64,000 nucleotides of DNA from Anadara kagoshimensis (taxonomy: Eukaryota > Mollusca > Bivalvia > Arcoida > Arcidae), in assembly GCA_021292105.1 (NCBI GenBank), contig CM037869.1, positions 40,627,530 through 40,691,529 on the forward strand, read 5' to 3'. Of the stretch, positions 8,349 through 22,170 are shown one piece after another. Position 1 is the stretch's first letter. Each line of letters starts with the position of its first letter. Under the pieces are notes generated by a model, which saw only the letters and a program-made list of their open reading frames with translations, searched no databases and had not been told where the DNA came from. The position numbers and the translations under genes are program-made.

Positions 8349-11300
8349 TTCAAAAAGAAACATACCAATCCATGTCCAAATCAGAATACCAAAGCAAAGT
8401 AAAACAAACATACCAATCCATGTCCAAATCAGAATCCCAAAGCAAAGTAAAAAGAAACATACCAATCCATGTCCAAATCACAATACCAAAGCAAAGTAAA
8501 AACAAACATACCAATCCATTTCCAAATCAGAACACCAAAGCAAAGTAAAAACAAATATACCAATCCATGTCCAAATCAGAATACCAAAGCAAAGTAAAAA
8601 CAAATATACCAATCCATGTCCAAATCAGAATACCAAAGCAAAGTAAAAACAAATATACCAATCCATGTCCAAATCAGAATACCAAAGCAAAGTAAAAACA
8701 AATATACCAATCCATGTCCAAATCAGAATACCAAAGCAAAGTAAAAACAAACATACCAATCCATTTCCAAATCAGAATACCAAAGCAAAGTAAAAACAAA
8801 TAACCAATCCATGTCCAAATCAGAATACCAAAGCAAAGTAAAAACAAATATACCAATCCATGTCCAAATCAGAATACCAAAGCAAAGTAAAAACAAACAT
8901 ACCAATCCATTTCCAAATCAGAATACCAAAGCAAAGTAAAAACAAATATACCAATCCATGTCCAAATCAGAATACCAAAGCAAAGTAAAAACAAATATAC
9001 CAATCCATTTCCAAATCAGAATACCAAAGCAAAGTGAAAACAAATATACCAATCCATGTCCAAATCAGAATACCAAAGCAAAGTAAAAACAAACATACCA
9101 ATCCATTTCCAAATCAGAATACCAAAGCAAAGTAAAAACAAATATACCAATCCATGTCCAAATCAGAATCCCAAAGCAAAGTAAAAAGAAACATACCAAT
9201 CCATTTCCAAATCAGAATACCAAAGCAAAGTAAAAAGAAACATACCAATCCATTTCCAAATCAGAATACCAAAGCAAAGTAAAAACAAACATACCAATCC
9301 ATTTCCAAATCAGAATACCAAAGCAAAGTGAAAACAAATATACCAATCCATGTCCAAATCAGAATACCAAAGCAAAGTAAAAAAAAACATACCAATCCAT
9401 GTCCAAATCACAATACCAAAGCAAAGTGAAAACAAATATACCAATCCATGTCCAAATCAGAATACCAAAGCAAAGTAAAAAGAAACATACCAATCCATTT
9501 CCAAATCAGAATACCAAAGCAAAGTAAAAACAAACATACCAATCCATGTCCAAATCACAATACCAAAGCAAAGTGAAAACAAACATACCAATCCATGTCC
9601 AAATCACAATACCAAAGCAAAGTAAAAACAAACATACCAATCCATGTCCAAATCACAATACCAAAGCAAAGTGAAAACAAACATACCAATCCATGTCCAA
9701 ATCAGAATACCAAAGCAAAGTGAAAACAAACATACCAATCCATGTCCAAATCAGAATACCAAAGCAAAGTGAAAACAATATACCTATCCATGTCCAAATC
9801 AGAATACCAAAGCAAAGTAAAAACAAATATACCAATGCATGTCCAAATCAGAATACCAAAGCAAAGTAAAAACAAATATACCAATCCATGTCCAAATCAG
9901 AATACCAAAGCAAAGTGAAAACAAACATACCAATCCATGTCCACATCAGAATACCAAAGCAAAGTGAAAACAAACATACCAATCCATGTCCAAATCAGAA
10001 TACCAAAGCAAAGTAAAAACAAATATACCAATCCATGTCCAAATCAGAATACCAAAGCAAAGTAAAAAGAAACATACCAATCCATGTCCAAATCACAATA
10101 CCAAAGCAAAGTAAAAACAAACATACCAATCCATGTCCAAATCACAATACCAAAGCAAAGTAAAAACAAACATAGCAATCCATGTCCAAATCAGAATACC
10201 AAAGCAAAGTAAAAACAAATATACCAATCCATGTCCAAATCACAATACCAAAGCAAAGTAAAAACAAACATACCAATCCGTGTCCAAATCACAATACCAA
10301 AGAAAAGTAAAAACAAATATACCAATCCATGTCCAAATCAGAATACCAAAGCAAAGTAAAAACAAATATACCAATCCATGTCCAAATCAGAATACCAAAG
10401 CAAAGTAAAAACAAATATACCAATCCATGTCCAAATCAGAATACCAAAGCAAAGTAAAAACAAATATACCAATCCATGTCCAAATCAGAATACCAAAGCA
10501 AAGTAAAAACAAACATACCAATCCATTTCCAAATCAGAATACCAAAGCAAAGTAAAAACAAATATACCAATCCATGTCCAAATCAGAATACCAAAGCAAA
10601 GTGAAAACAAACATACCAATCCATGTCCAAATCACAATACCAAAGCAAAGTGAAAACAAACATACCAATCCATGTCCAAATCACAATACCAAAGCAAAGT
10701 AAAAACAAACATACCAATCCATTTCCAAATCAGAATACCAAAGCAAAGTAAAAACAAATATACCAATCCATGTCCAAATCAGAATACCAAAGAAAAGTGA
10801 AAACAAACATACCAATCCATGTCCAAATCAGAATACCAAAGCAAAGTGAAAACAAACATACCAATCCATGTCCAAATCAGAATACCAAAGCAAAGTGAAA
10901 ACAAATATACCAATCCATGTCCAAATCAGAATACCAAAGCAAAGTAAAAAGAAACATACCAATCCATGTCCAAATCACAATACCAAAGCAAAGTAAAAAC
11001 AAACATACCAATCCATGTCCAAATCAGAATACCAAAGCAAAGTGAAAACAAACATACCAATCCATGTCCAAATCAGAATACCAAAGCAAAGTGAAAACAA
11101 ACATACCAATCCATGTCCAAATCAGAATACCAAAGCAAAGTAAAAACAAATATACCAATCCATGTCCAAATCAGAATACCAAAGCAAAGTAAAAAGAAAC
11201 ATACCAATCCATGTCCAAATCACAATACCAAAGCAAAGTAAAAACAAACATACCAATCCATGTCCAAATCAGAATACCAAAGCAAAGTAAAAACAAACAT

Positions 11301-14300
11301 ACCAATCCATGTCCAAATCACAATACCAAAGCAAAGTAAAAACAAACATACCAATCCATGTCCAAATCACAATACCAAAGCAAAGTAAAAACAAACATAC
11401 CAATCCGTGTCCAAATCACAATACCAAAGCAAAGTAAAAACAAATATACCAATCCATGTCCAAATCAGAATACCAAAGCAAAGTAAAAACAAATATACCA
11501 ATCTATGTCCAAATCAGAATACCAAAGCAAAGTAAAAACAAATATACCAATCCATGTCCAAATCAGAATACCAAAGCAAAGTAAAAACAAATATACCAAT
11601 CCATGTCCAAATCAGAATACCAAAGCAAAGTAAAAACAAACATACCAATCCATTTCCAAATCAGAATACCAAAGCAAAGTAAAAACAAATATACCAATCC
11701 ATGTCCAAATCAGAATACCAAAGCAAAGTAAAAACAAACATACCAATCCGTGTCCAAATCAGAATACCAAAGCAAAGTAAAAACAAACATACCAATCCAT
11801 TTCCAAATCAGAATATCAAAGCAAAGTAAAAACAAATATACCAATCCATGTCCAAATCAGAATACCAAAGCAAAGTAAAAACAAATATACCAATCCATTT
11901 CCAAATCAGAATACCAAAGCAAAGTGAAAACAAATATACCAATCCATGTCCAAATCAGAATACCAAAGCAAAGTAAAAACAAACATACCAATCCATTTCC
12001 AAATCAGAATACCAAAGCAAAGTAAAAACAAATATACCAATCCATGTCCAAATCAGAATCCCAAAGCAAAGTAAAAAGAAACATACCAATCCATTTCCAA
12101 ATCAGAATACCAAAGCAAAGTAAAAACAAACATACCAATCCATTTCCAAATCAGAATACCAAAGCAAAGTAAAAACAAACATACCAATCCATTTCCAAAT
12201 CAGAATACCAAAGCAAAGTGAAAACAAATATACCAATCCATGTCGAAATCAGAATACCAAAGCAAAGTAAAAACAAACATACCAATCCATGTCCAAATCA
12301 CAATACCAAAGCAAAGTGAAAACAAATATACCAATCCATGTCCAAATCAGAATACCAAAGCAAAGTAAAAAGAAACATACCAATCCATTTCAAATCAGAA
12401 TACCAAAGCAAAGTAAAAACAAACATACCAATCCATGTCCAAATCACAATACCAAAGCAAAGTGAAAACAAACATACCAATCCATGTCCAAATCACAATA
12501 CCAAAGCAAAGTAAAAACAAACATACCAATCCATGTCCAAATCACAATACCAAAGCAAAGTGAAAACAAACATACCAATCCATGTCCAAATCAGAATACC
12601 AAAGCAAAGTGAAAACAAACATACCAATCCATGTCCAAATCAGAATACCAAAGCAAAGTGAAAACAAATATACCAATCCATGTCCAAATCAGAATACCAA
12701 AGCAAAGTAAAAACAAATATACCAATCCATGTCCAAATCAGAATACCAAAGCAAAGTAAAAACAAATATACCAATCCATGTCCAAATCAGAATACCAAAG
12801 CAAAGTGAAAACAAACATACCAATCCATGTCCAAATCAGAATACCAAAGCAAAGTGAAAACAAACATACCAATCCATGTCCAAATCAGAATACCAAAGCA
12901 AAGTAAAAACAATATACCAATCCATGTCCAAATCAGAATACCAAAGCAAAGTAAAAAGAAACATACCAATCCATGTCCAAATCACAATACCAAAGCAAAG
13001 TAAAAACAAACATACCAATCCATGTCCAAATCAGAATACCAAAGCAAAGTAAAAACAAACATACCAATCCATGTCCAAATCACAATACCAAAGCAAAGTA
13101 AAAACAAACATACCAATCCATGTCCAAATCAGAATACCAAAGCAAAGTAAAAACAAACATACCAATCCATGTCCAAATCAGAATACCAAAGCAAAGTAAA
13201 AACAAACATACCAATCCATGTCCAAATCAGAATACCAAAGCAAAGTAAAAACAAATATACCAATCCATGTCCAAATCAGAATACCAAAGCAAAGTAAAAA
13301 CAAATATACCAATCCATGTCCAAATCAGAATACCAAAGCAAAGTAAAAACAAATATACCAATCCATGTCCAAATCAGAATACCAAAGCAAAGTAAAAACA
13401 AACATACCAATCCATTTCCAAATCAGAATACCAAAGCAAAGTAAAAACAAATACCAATCCATGTCCAAATCAGAATACCAAAGCAAAGTGAAAACAAACA
13501 TACCAATCCATGTCCAAATCACAATACCAAAGCAAAGTGAAAACAAACATACCAATCCATGTCCAAATCACAATACCAAAGCAAAGTAAAAACAAACATA
13601 CCAATCCATTTCCAAATCAGAATACCAAAGCAAAGTAAAAACAAATATACCAATCCATGTCCAAATCAGAATACCAAAGAAAAGTGAAAACAAACATACC
13701 AATCCATGTCCAAATCAGAATACCAAAGCAAAGTGAAAACAAACATACCAATCCATGTCCAAATCAGAATACCAAAGCAAAGTGAAAACAAATACCAATC
13801 CATGTCCAAATCAGAATACCACAGCAAAGTAAAAAGAAACATACCAATCCATGTCCAAATCACAATACCAAAGCAAAGTAAAAAAACATACCAATCCATG
13901 TCCAAATCAGAATACCAAAGCAAAGTGAAAACAAACATACCAATCCATGTCCAAATCAGAATACCAAAGCAAAGTGAAAACAAACATACCAATCCATGTC
14001 CAAATCAGAATACCAAAGCAAAGTAAAAACAAATATACCAATCCATGTCCAAATCAGAATACCAAAGCAAAGTAAAAAGAAACATACCAATCCATGTCCA
14101 AATCACAATACCAAAGCAAAGTAAAAACAAACATACCAATCCATGTCCAAATCAGAATACCAAAGCAAAGTAAAAACAAACATACCAATCCATGTCCAAA
14201 TCACAATACCAAAGCAAAGTAAAAACAAACATACCAATCCATGTCCAAATCACAATACCAAAGCAAAGTAAAAACAAACATACCAATCCGTGTCCAAATC

Positions 14301-17300
14301 ACAATACCAAAGCAAAGTAAAAACAAATATACCAATCCATGTCCAAATCAGAATACCAAAGCAAAGTAAAAACAAATATACCAATCCATGTCCAAATCAG
14401 AATACCAAAGCAAAGTAAAAACAAACATACCAATCCGTGTCCAAATCAGAATACCAAAGCAAAGTAAAAACAAACATACCAATCCATTTCCAAATCAGAA
14501 TATCAAAGCAAAGTAAAACAAATATACCAATCCATGTCCAAATCAGAATACCAAAGCAAAGTAAAAACAAATATACCAATCCATTTCCAAATCAGAATAC
14601 CAAAGCAAAGTGAAAACAAATATACCAATCCATGTCCAAATCAGAATACCAAAGCAAAGTAAAAACAAACATACCAATCCATTTCCAAATCAGAATACCA
14701 AAGCAAAGTAAAAACAAATATACCAATCCATGTCCAAATCAGAATCCCAAAGCAAAGTAAAAAGAAACATACCAATCCATTTCCAAATCAGAATACCAAA
14801 GCAAAGTAAAAACAAACATACCAATCCATTTCCAAATCAGAATACCAAAGCAAAGTAAAAACAAACATACCAATCCATTTCCAAATCAGAATACCAAAGC
14901 AAAGTGAAAACAAATATACCAATCCATGTCGAAATCAGAATACCAAAGCAAAGTAAAACAAACATACCAATCCATGTCCAAATCACAATACCAAAGCAAA
15001 GTGAAAACAAATATACCAATCCATGTCCAAATCAGAATACCAAAGCAAAGTAAAAAAAACATACCAATCCATTTCAAATCAGAATACCAAAGCAAAGTAA
15101 AAACAAACATACCAATCCATGTCCAAATCACAATACCAAAGCAAAGTGAAAACAAACATACCAATCCATGTCCAAATCACAATACCAAAGCAAAGTAAAA
15201 ACAAACATACCAATCCATGTCCAAATCACAATACCAAAGCAAAGTGAAAACAAACATACCAATCCATGTCCAAATCAGAATACCAAAGCAAAGTGAAAAC
15301 AACATACCAATCCATGTCCAAATCAGAATACCAAAGCAAAGTGAAAACAAATATACCAATCCATGTCCAAATCAGAATACCAAAGCAAAGTAAAAACAAA
15401 TATACCAATCCATGTCCAAATCAGAATACCAAAGCAAAGTAAAAACAAATATACCAATCCATGTCCAAATCAGAATACCAAAGCAAAGTGAAAACAAACA
15501 TACCAATCCATGTCCAAATCAGAATACCAAAGCAAGTGAAAACAAACATACCAATCCATGTCCAAATCAGAATACCAAAGCAAAGTAAAAACAAATATAC
15601 CAATCCATGTCCAAATCAGAATACCAAAGCAAAGTAAAAGAAACATACCAATCCATGTCCAAATCACAATACCAAAGCAAAGTAAAAACAAACATACCAA
15701 TCCATGTCCAAATCAGAATACCAAAGCAAAGTAAAAACAAACATACCAATCCATGTCCAAATCACAATACCAAAGCAAAGTAAAAACAAACATACCAATC
15801 CATGTCCAAATCAGAATACCAAAGCAAAGTAAAAACAAACATACCAATCCATGTCCAAATCAGAATACCAAAGCAAAGTAAAAACAAACATACCAATCCA
15901 TGTCCAAATCAGAATACCAAAGCAAAGTAAAACAAATATACCAATTCATGTCCAAATCAGAATACCAAAGCAAAGTAAAAAGAAACATACCAATCCATGT
16001 CCAAATCACAATACCAAAGCAAAGTAAAAACAAACATACCAATCCATGTCCAAATCACAATACCAAAGCAAAGTAAAAACAAACATACCAATCCATGTCC
16101 AAATCAGAATCCCAAAGCAAAGTAAAAACAAACATACCAATCCATGTCCAAATCACAATACCAAAGCAAAGTAAAAACAAACATACCAATCCATGTCCAA
16201 ATCACAATACCAAAGCAAAGTAAAAACAAATATACCAATCCATGTCCAAATCAGAATACCAAAGCAAAGTAAAAACTAACATACCAATCCATTTCCAAAT
16301 CAGAATACCAAAGCAAAGTAAAAACAAATATACCAATCCATGTCCAAATCAGAATACCAAAGCAAAGTAAAAACAAATATACCAATCCATGTCCAAATCA
16401 GAATACCAAAGCAAAGTAAAAACAAACATACCAATCCATTTCCAAATCAGAATACCAAAGCAAAGTAAAAACAAATATACCAATCCATGTCCAAATCAGA
16501 ATACCAAAGCAAAGTAAAACAAATATACCAATCCATTTCCAAATCAGAATACCAAAGCAAAGTGAAAACAAATATACCAATCCATGTCCAAATCAGAATA
16601 CCAAAGCAAAGTAAAAACAAACATACCAATCCATTTCCAAATCAGAATACCAAAGCAAAGTAAAAACAAATATACCAATCCATGTCCAAATCAGAATCCC
16701 AAAGCAAAGTAAAAAGAAACATACCAATCCATTTCCAAATCAGAATACCAAAGCAAAGTAAAAACAAACATACCAATCCATTTCCAAATCAGAATACCAA
16801 AGCAAAGTAAAAACAAACAACAACTCCATTTCCAAATCAGAATACCAAAGCAAAGTGAAAACAAATATACCAATCCATGTCCAAATCAGAATACCAAAGC
16901 AAAGTAAAAAGAAACATACCAATCCATGTCCAAATCACAATACCAAAGCAAAGTGAAAACAAATATACCAATCCATGTCCAAATCAGAATACCAAAGCAA
17001 AGTAAAAGAAACATACCAATCCATTTCCAAATCAGAATACCAAAGCAAAGTAAAAACAAACATACCAATCCATGTCCAAATCACAATACCAAAGCAAAGT
17101 GAAAACAAACATACCAATCCATGTCCAAATCACAATACCAAAGCAAAGTAAAAACAAACATACCAATCCATGTCCAAATCACAATACCAAAGCAAAGTGA
17201 AAACAAACATACCAATCCATGTCCAAATCAGAATACCAAAGCAAAGTGAAAACAAACATACCAATCCATGTCCAAATCAGAATACCAAAGCAAAATGAAA

Positions 17301-18178
17301 ACAAATATACCAATCCATGTCCAAATCAGAATACCAAAGCAAAGTAAAAACAAATATACCAATCCATGTCCAAATCAGAATACCAAAGCAAAGTTAAAAC
17401 AAATATACCAATCCATGTCCAAATCAGAATACCAAAGCAAAGTGAAAACAAACATACCAATCCATGTCCAAATCAGAATACCAAAGCAAAGTGAAAACAA
17501 ACATACCAATCCATGTCCAAATCAGAATACCAAAGCAAAGTAAAAACAAATATACCAATCCATGTCCAAATCAGAATACCAAAGCAAAGTAAAAGAAACA
17601 TACCAATCCATGTCCAAATCACAATACCAAAGCAAAGTAAAAACAAACATACCAATCCATGTCCAAATCAGAATACCAAAGCAAAGTAAAAACAAACATA
17701 CCAATCCATGTCCAAATCACAATACCAAAGCAAAGTAAAAACAAACATACCAATCCATGTCCAAATCAGAATACCAAAGCAAAGTAAAAACAAACATACC
17801 AATCCATGTCCAAATCAGAATACCAAAGCAAAGTAAAAACAAACATACCAATCCATGTCCAAATCAGAATACCAAAGCAAAGTAAAAACAAATATACCAA
17901 TCCATGTCCAAATCAGAATACCAAAGCAAAGTAAAAACAAATATACCAATCCATGTCCAAATCAGAATACCAAAGCAAAGTAAAAACAAACATACCAATC
18001 CATGTCCAAATCAGAATACCAAAGCAAAGTAAAAACAAATATACCAATCCATGTCCAAATCAGAATACCAAAGCAAAGTAAAAACAAACATACCAATCCA
18101 TGTCCAAATCACAATACCAAAGCAAAGTGAAAACAAACATACCAATCCATGTCCAAATCAGAATACCAAAGCAATGTA
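8349..18178. repeat. 49-bp satellite array, about 200 copies, with higher-order structure
   Basis: Nearly every monomer contains 'ataccaatccatgtcc', then 'aaatcagaata', then 'ccaaagcaaagtaaaaac'. Five sites alternate between two states: catgtcc/catttcc, cagaat/cacaat, gtaaaa/gtgaaa, aaacaaa/aaagaaa and aatatacc/acatacc. Rare marker variants recur at long spacings, showing higher-order repeats: the motif gtcgaaatc at 12243 and 14930; ccgtgtccaaatcag at 11747 and 14430; gaatatcaaag at 11812 and 14500; gaatcccaaag at 9170, 12055, 14745 and 16695. The last monomer runs into 'caatgtacactgggtac'. Not coding; open frames on both strands are a by-product of AT-rich repeats with few stops. Confidence 0.98.
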
Positions 18179-18266
18179 CACTGGGTACTTAAATCAAACA
18201 CGTGACTTTCCACTAGAGAAGTGAGACCGGGTGCTTCGCGTGAAATTAAAATTAAGAATAAAAGGG
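18179..18266 (+). other. Linker module between the 49-bp and 20-bp arrays
   Basis: It contains 'aacacgtgac', then 'gaagtgagaccgggtgct' at about 18218-18235. The same module follows satellite-like sequence at 53765-53880 and occurs inside each ~235-bp unit at 54.2-56.7 kb as a gaaccgggtgttccaga-type sequence. This is a key piece of evidence for a common parent element. Confidence 0.65.
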
Positions 18267-18643
18267 ACATGGAACTATGGTGAGGAACATGGAACTATGG
18301 TGAGGAGCATGGAACTATGGTGAGGAACATAGAACTATGGTGAGGAGCATGGAACTATGGTGAGGAACATAGAACTATGGTGAGGAACATGGAACTATGG
18401 TGAGGAGCATAGAACTATGGTGAGGAACATGGAACTATGGTGAGGAACATGGAACTATAGTGAGGAGCATGGAACTATGGTGAGGAACATAGAACTATAG
18501 TGAGGAGCATGGAACTATGGTGAGGAGCATGGAACTATGGTGAGGAGCATGGAACTATGGTGAGGAACATGGAACTATGGTGAGGAACATAGAACTATGG
18601 TGAGGAATATGGAACTATGGTGAGGAACATGGAACTATGGGAC
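18267..18643. repeat. 20-bp array, about 19 copies
   Basis: The unit is 'ggaactatggtgaggaacat', with aacat/agcat and ggaac/agaac variants. The last copy runs out into 'ctatgggacgtcaaatat', which is also how the corresponding module continues in the scattered copy near 58780. Confidence 0.97.
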
Positions 18644-19199
18644 GTCAAATATATCCATAGTAATTTTGAGTAGGGAAACATCATACTTATCAAATACAAG
18701 TATTAGCACTTGACAATTTTGAAATTTTTGAAAAATGTATAAAATAATATCCTATGACCACACTCATATAAATTGAATAAAAACATACAAAACATACTTT
18801 TTCCATTTTCCCTATTCTTTGTTGTACGGATTACTTATTCTGCCCGGGCAGATTGTTATTTCGCCCGGACGGAATAAGTAAGATTAGTAACTAAATACTT
18901 TTTTGCATGTCCTAAAAGCGCTTCCTTAGTTGTAATCTTTCTTTTATTCAAATAAAAACCAATGATGACGATGATGGCTTCATCTAGTAATTAATTTAAG
19001 GTGTGTGCTTAAAGCCGTTGGAGTTATCTCCCGTGATACTTTTCACGTTATTTTGGCATGCTGAAATTAAAATTCAGTCATTCACCAACCCACATGTTAA
19101 GAGTCTTTCATTTATGTTAAGGGATGGCGAAGAAAACCGACGTGCGTGCTCAAAAAGGGACAAACGTTTCAACTTGTTTTTTAACTTCATATTAAATAA
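18644..19199. other. AT-rich spacer with a small hairpin
   Basis: No gene seen. Around 18828-18885 an inverted pair, 'cttattctgcccgggca' and 'cgcccggacggaataag', could form a GC-rich stem in otherwise AT-rich DNA. It may be the core of a short TIR element. Confidence 0.5.
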
Positions 19200-19201
19200 T
19201 A

Positions 19202-19380
19202 CAGTCAAACCTGTCTTTAAAGGCCACACAAGGGAACCAGTAAAAGTGGCCCTTATCGGTAGGTGGCCTTTATATACAGGTTCAAATAATATGAATAAAG
19301 AACAATTGGGATACAATTCTTCTTGCCTTTATAAGCAGTGGCCCTTTTTATAGAGGTGATCTTTAAGGCAGATTGGACTG
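19202..19380 (+). mobile_element. CAGTCAAACCTG-type MITE, complete copy
   Basis: Left end 'cagtcaaacctgtcttta', right end 'ttaaggcagattggactg', TA directly outside both: a 179-bp non-autonomous element of Tc1/mariner type by its ends. Both subterminal parts contain 'ggcctttata'-like sequence. It is the reference for recognising the split copy at 37728-45057. Confidence 0.85.
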
Positions 19381-19439
19381 TAGTTAAATTGTAATTTAGT
19401 ATTGAGTTTTATAACATTCTTGTGTTAAACTTTTGACGT

Positions 19440-21705
19440 TTCGACAGGTCTGTATTGTACCTCCTAATGAAGTCCTACTCCAAATCAAGTCCAGCATTAG
19501 ACTCCATTAGCAGTTGTTACACTGCCAGATCTCGTCCACTAGGAACCCGATCTACGACCCCTTTTTTGTAAGCTCACTGTTAAACTTTCGGTAGGAATGT
19601 ACTGTATTCCTTGGGAGTTCTCCAACCACTTGCTAGGCAGATCTTGTCAACTAGGAACCCGATCTACGACCCCTTTTGTAAGCTCACTGTTAAACTTTCG
19701 GTAGGAATGTACTGTATTCCTTGGGAGTCTCCAACCACTTGCTAGGCAGATCTTGTCAACTAGGAACCCGATCTACGACCCTTTTGGAAGCTCACTGTTA
19801 AACTTTCGGTAGGAATGTACTGTATTCCTTGGGAGTTCTCCAACCACTTGCTAGGCAGATCTCGTCAACTAGGAACCCGATCTACGACCCTTTTTGGAAG
19901 CTCACTGTTAAACTTTCGGTAGGAATGTACTGTATTCCTTGGGAGTTCTCCAACCACTTGCTAGGCAGATCTCGTCAACTAGGAACCCGATCTACGACCC
20001 CTTTTTGGAAGCTCACTGTTAAACTTTCGGTAGGAATGTACTGTATTACTTGGGAGTTCTCCAACCACTTGCTAGGCAGATCTCGTCAACTAGGAACCCG
20101 ATCTACGACCCCTTTTTGGAAGCTCACTGTTAAACTTTCGGAACAAATGTACTGTATTCCTTGGGAGTTCTCCAACCACTTGCTAGGCAGACCTCGTCAA
20201 CTAGGAACCCGATCTACGACCCCTTTTTTGTAAGCTCACTGTTTAACTTTCGGAACAAATGTACTGTATTCCTTTGGAGTTCTCCAACCACTTGCTAGGC
20301 AAATCTTGTCAACTAGGAACCCGATCTACGACCCCTTTTTTGTAAGCTCACTGTTTAACTTTCGGAACAAATGTACTGTATTCCTTGGGAGTTCTCCAGC
20401 CACTTGCTAGGCAGATCTCGTCAACTAGGAACCCGATCTACGACCCCTTTTTGGAAGCTCACTGTTAAACTTTCGGTAGGAATTTACTGTATTCCTTGGG
20501 AGTTCTCCAGCCCCTTGCTAGGCAGATCTTGTCAACTTGGATCCCGATCTACGACCCCTTTTTTGTAAGCTCACTGTTAAACTTTCGGTAGGAATGTACT
20601 GTATTCCTTTGGAGTTTTCCAGCCCCTTGCTAGGCAGATCTCGTCAACTAGGAACCCGATCTACGACCCCTTTTTGTAAGCTTACTGTTAAAATTTCGGT
20701 AGGAATGTACTGTATTCCTTCGGAGTTAACCAGCCACTTGCTAGGCAGATCTCACAAACTAGGAACCCGATCTACGACCCCTTTTTACAAGCTCACTGTT
20801 AAAATTTCGGTCGGGATGTACTGTATTCCTTGGGAGTTCTCCAGCCACTTGCTAGGCAGATCTCGTCAACTAGGAACCCGATCTACGACCCCTTTTTACA
20901 AGCTCACTGTTAAAATTTCGGTCGGGATGTACTGTATTCCTTGGGAGTTCTCCAGCCACTTGCTAAGCAGATCTCGCCAACAAGGAACCCGATCTACGAC
21001 CCCTTTTTGTAAGCTCACTGTGAAACTTTCGGTACGAATGTACTGTATTCCTTGGGAGTTCTCCAGCCACTTGATAGGCAGATCTCGTCAACTAGGAACC
21101 CGATCTACGACCCCTTTTTGTAAGCTCACTGTTAAACTTTCGGTAGAAATGTACTGTATTCCTTGGGAGTTCTCCAGCCACTTGATAGGCAGATCTCGTC
21201 AACTAGGAACCCGATCTACGGCCCCTTTTTGTAAGCTTACTGTTAAACTTTCGGTACGAATGTACTGTATTCCTTGGGAGTTCTCCAGCCACTTGATAGG
21301 CAGATCTCGTCAACTAGGAACCCGATCTACGGCCCTTTTTTGTAAGCTTACTGTTAAACTTTCGGTAGGAATGTACTGTATTCCTTGGGAGTTCTTCAGC
21401 GACTTGCTAGGTAGATCTCGTCAACTAGGAACCCGATCTACGACCCCTTTTTGTAAGCTGCGTGTTAAACTTTCGGTAGGAATGTACTGTATTCGTTGGG
21501 AGTTCTCCAGCCACTTGCTAGGCAGATCTCGCCAACTAGGAACCCGACCTACGACCCCTTTTGTGTAAGCTCACTGTTAAACTTTCGGCGGTATGTACTG
21601 TATTCCCTGGGAGTGCTCCAGCCACTTGCTAGGCAGATCTCGTCAACTTGGAACACGATCTACGACCCCTTTTTGGAAGCTCACTGTTAAACTTTTGACA
21701 GGTCC
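19440..21705 (+). repeat. 111-bp tandem array, about 20 copies, derived from the CAGTAC TIR family
   Basis: Each unit contains 'aagctcactgttaaactt', 'tcggtaggaatgtactgta', 'cttgctaggcagatctcg' and 'aggaacccgatctacgac'. The first two blocks correspond to the right end of the dispersed CAGTAC MITE family (gctcagtgttaaactttcgacaggtctgtactg, here given as separate blocks). The array starts after 'tcgacaggtctgtattgta' at 19440 and ends in 'acttttgacaggtccgtac' at 21705. As 111 is a multiple of 3, a 343-codon open frame runs through it (20537-21568); it is not a gene. Confidence 0.9.
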
Positions 21706-21731
21706 GTACTGTTCCTGACCATTTCTCAGCC

Positions 21732-22067
21732 ACTGCAGTAGCTCCATTGGTAGAGTACTAGTGCTCGCTCCGTAAGTTGAAGGTCGTTGGTTCGATCCCC
21801 AGTCGAATCTGACCCAAGACTTGAAAGTGGGTAGTGACTGTTCTTTCGCCAAGCACTCGGCATTACGAAATGAAAGTCACGGTTCTTTCGGATGGGAACT
21901 TAAAATAAACGAGGTCCCGTGTTACGGTGGGCTTGGCACGCTAAAGAACCCTGCTGTATAACGCACAGGCAAAATTTCTGTACCGTCGCTTATAGCTGGC
22001 GACGTCTCGATATAAGTGAAATATTCTTGACTGGGACGTTAAACACCATTACTCAACTCAACTCTGT
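21732..22067 (+). mobile_element. SINE family A, copy 4
   Basis: The tRNA-like head ('gcagtagctccattggtag', then 'ggttcgatccccagtc') lies on the plus strand, and body and ACTCA tail are complete. Target duplication of 13 bp with one mismatch: 'ccatttctcagcc' before and 'ccatttcacagcc' after (22068-22080). It landed at the end of the 111-bp array. Confidence 0.93.
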
Positions 22068-22099
22068 CCATTTCACAGCCACTCGGTAGCTACGTCTCT

Positions 22100-22150
22100 T
22101 TTTTTGTAAGCTCCGTGTTGTTTAACTTTAGACAGGCCTGCACTGTATAT
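22100..22150 (+). mobile_element. CAGTAC-family end fragment
   Basis: 'gtttaactttagacaggcc' followed by 'tgcactgtat' matches the right terminus of the CAGTAC MITE family. With the array to its left this may be the original right end of the element that seeded the array. Confidence 0.55.
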
Positions 22151-22170
22151 GGGCATTTAATAACAACGCT

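Noticed and set aside
8674-17704. Dozens of 60-108 codon open frames such as MVCLFLLCFGILIW or MSKSEYQSKVKTN
   Set aside because: They are translations of the 49-bp satellite; 49 bp cycles through all frames, and the AT-rich unit has few stops. No start or splice context.
8349-18178. CRISPR array
   Set aside because: Units are directly adjacent without unique spacers, and the sequence is eukaryotic.
19461-19490. 'cctaatgaagtcc' near the 111-bp array as a fragment of the fold-back element
   Set aside because: Only about 13 bp match the fold-back end; too short to claim.
20537-21568. 343-codon open frame with a 37-residue repeat
   Set aside because: A by-product of the 111-bp array, whose unit is a multiple of three and derives from a MITE end.
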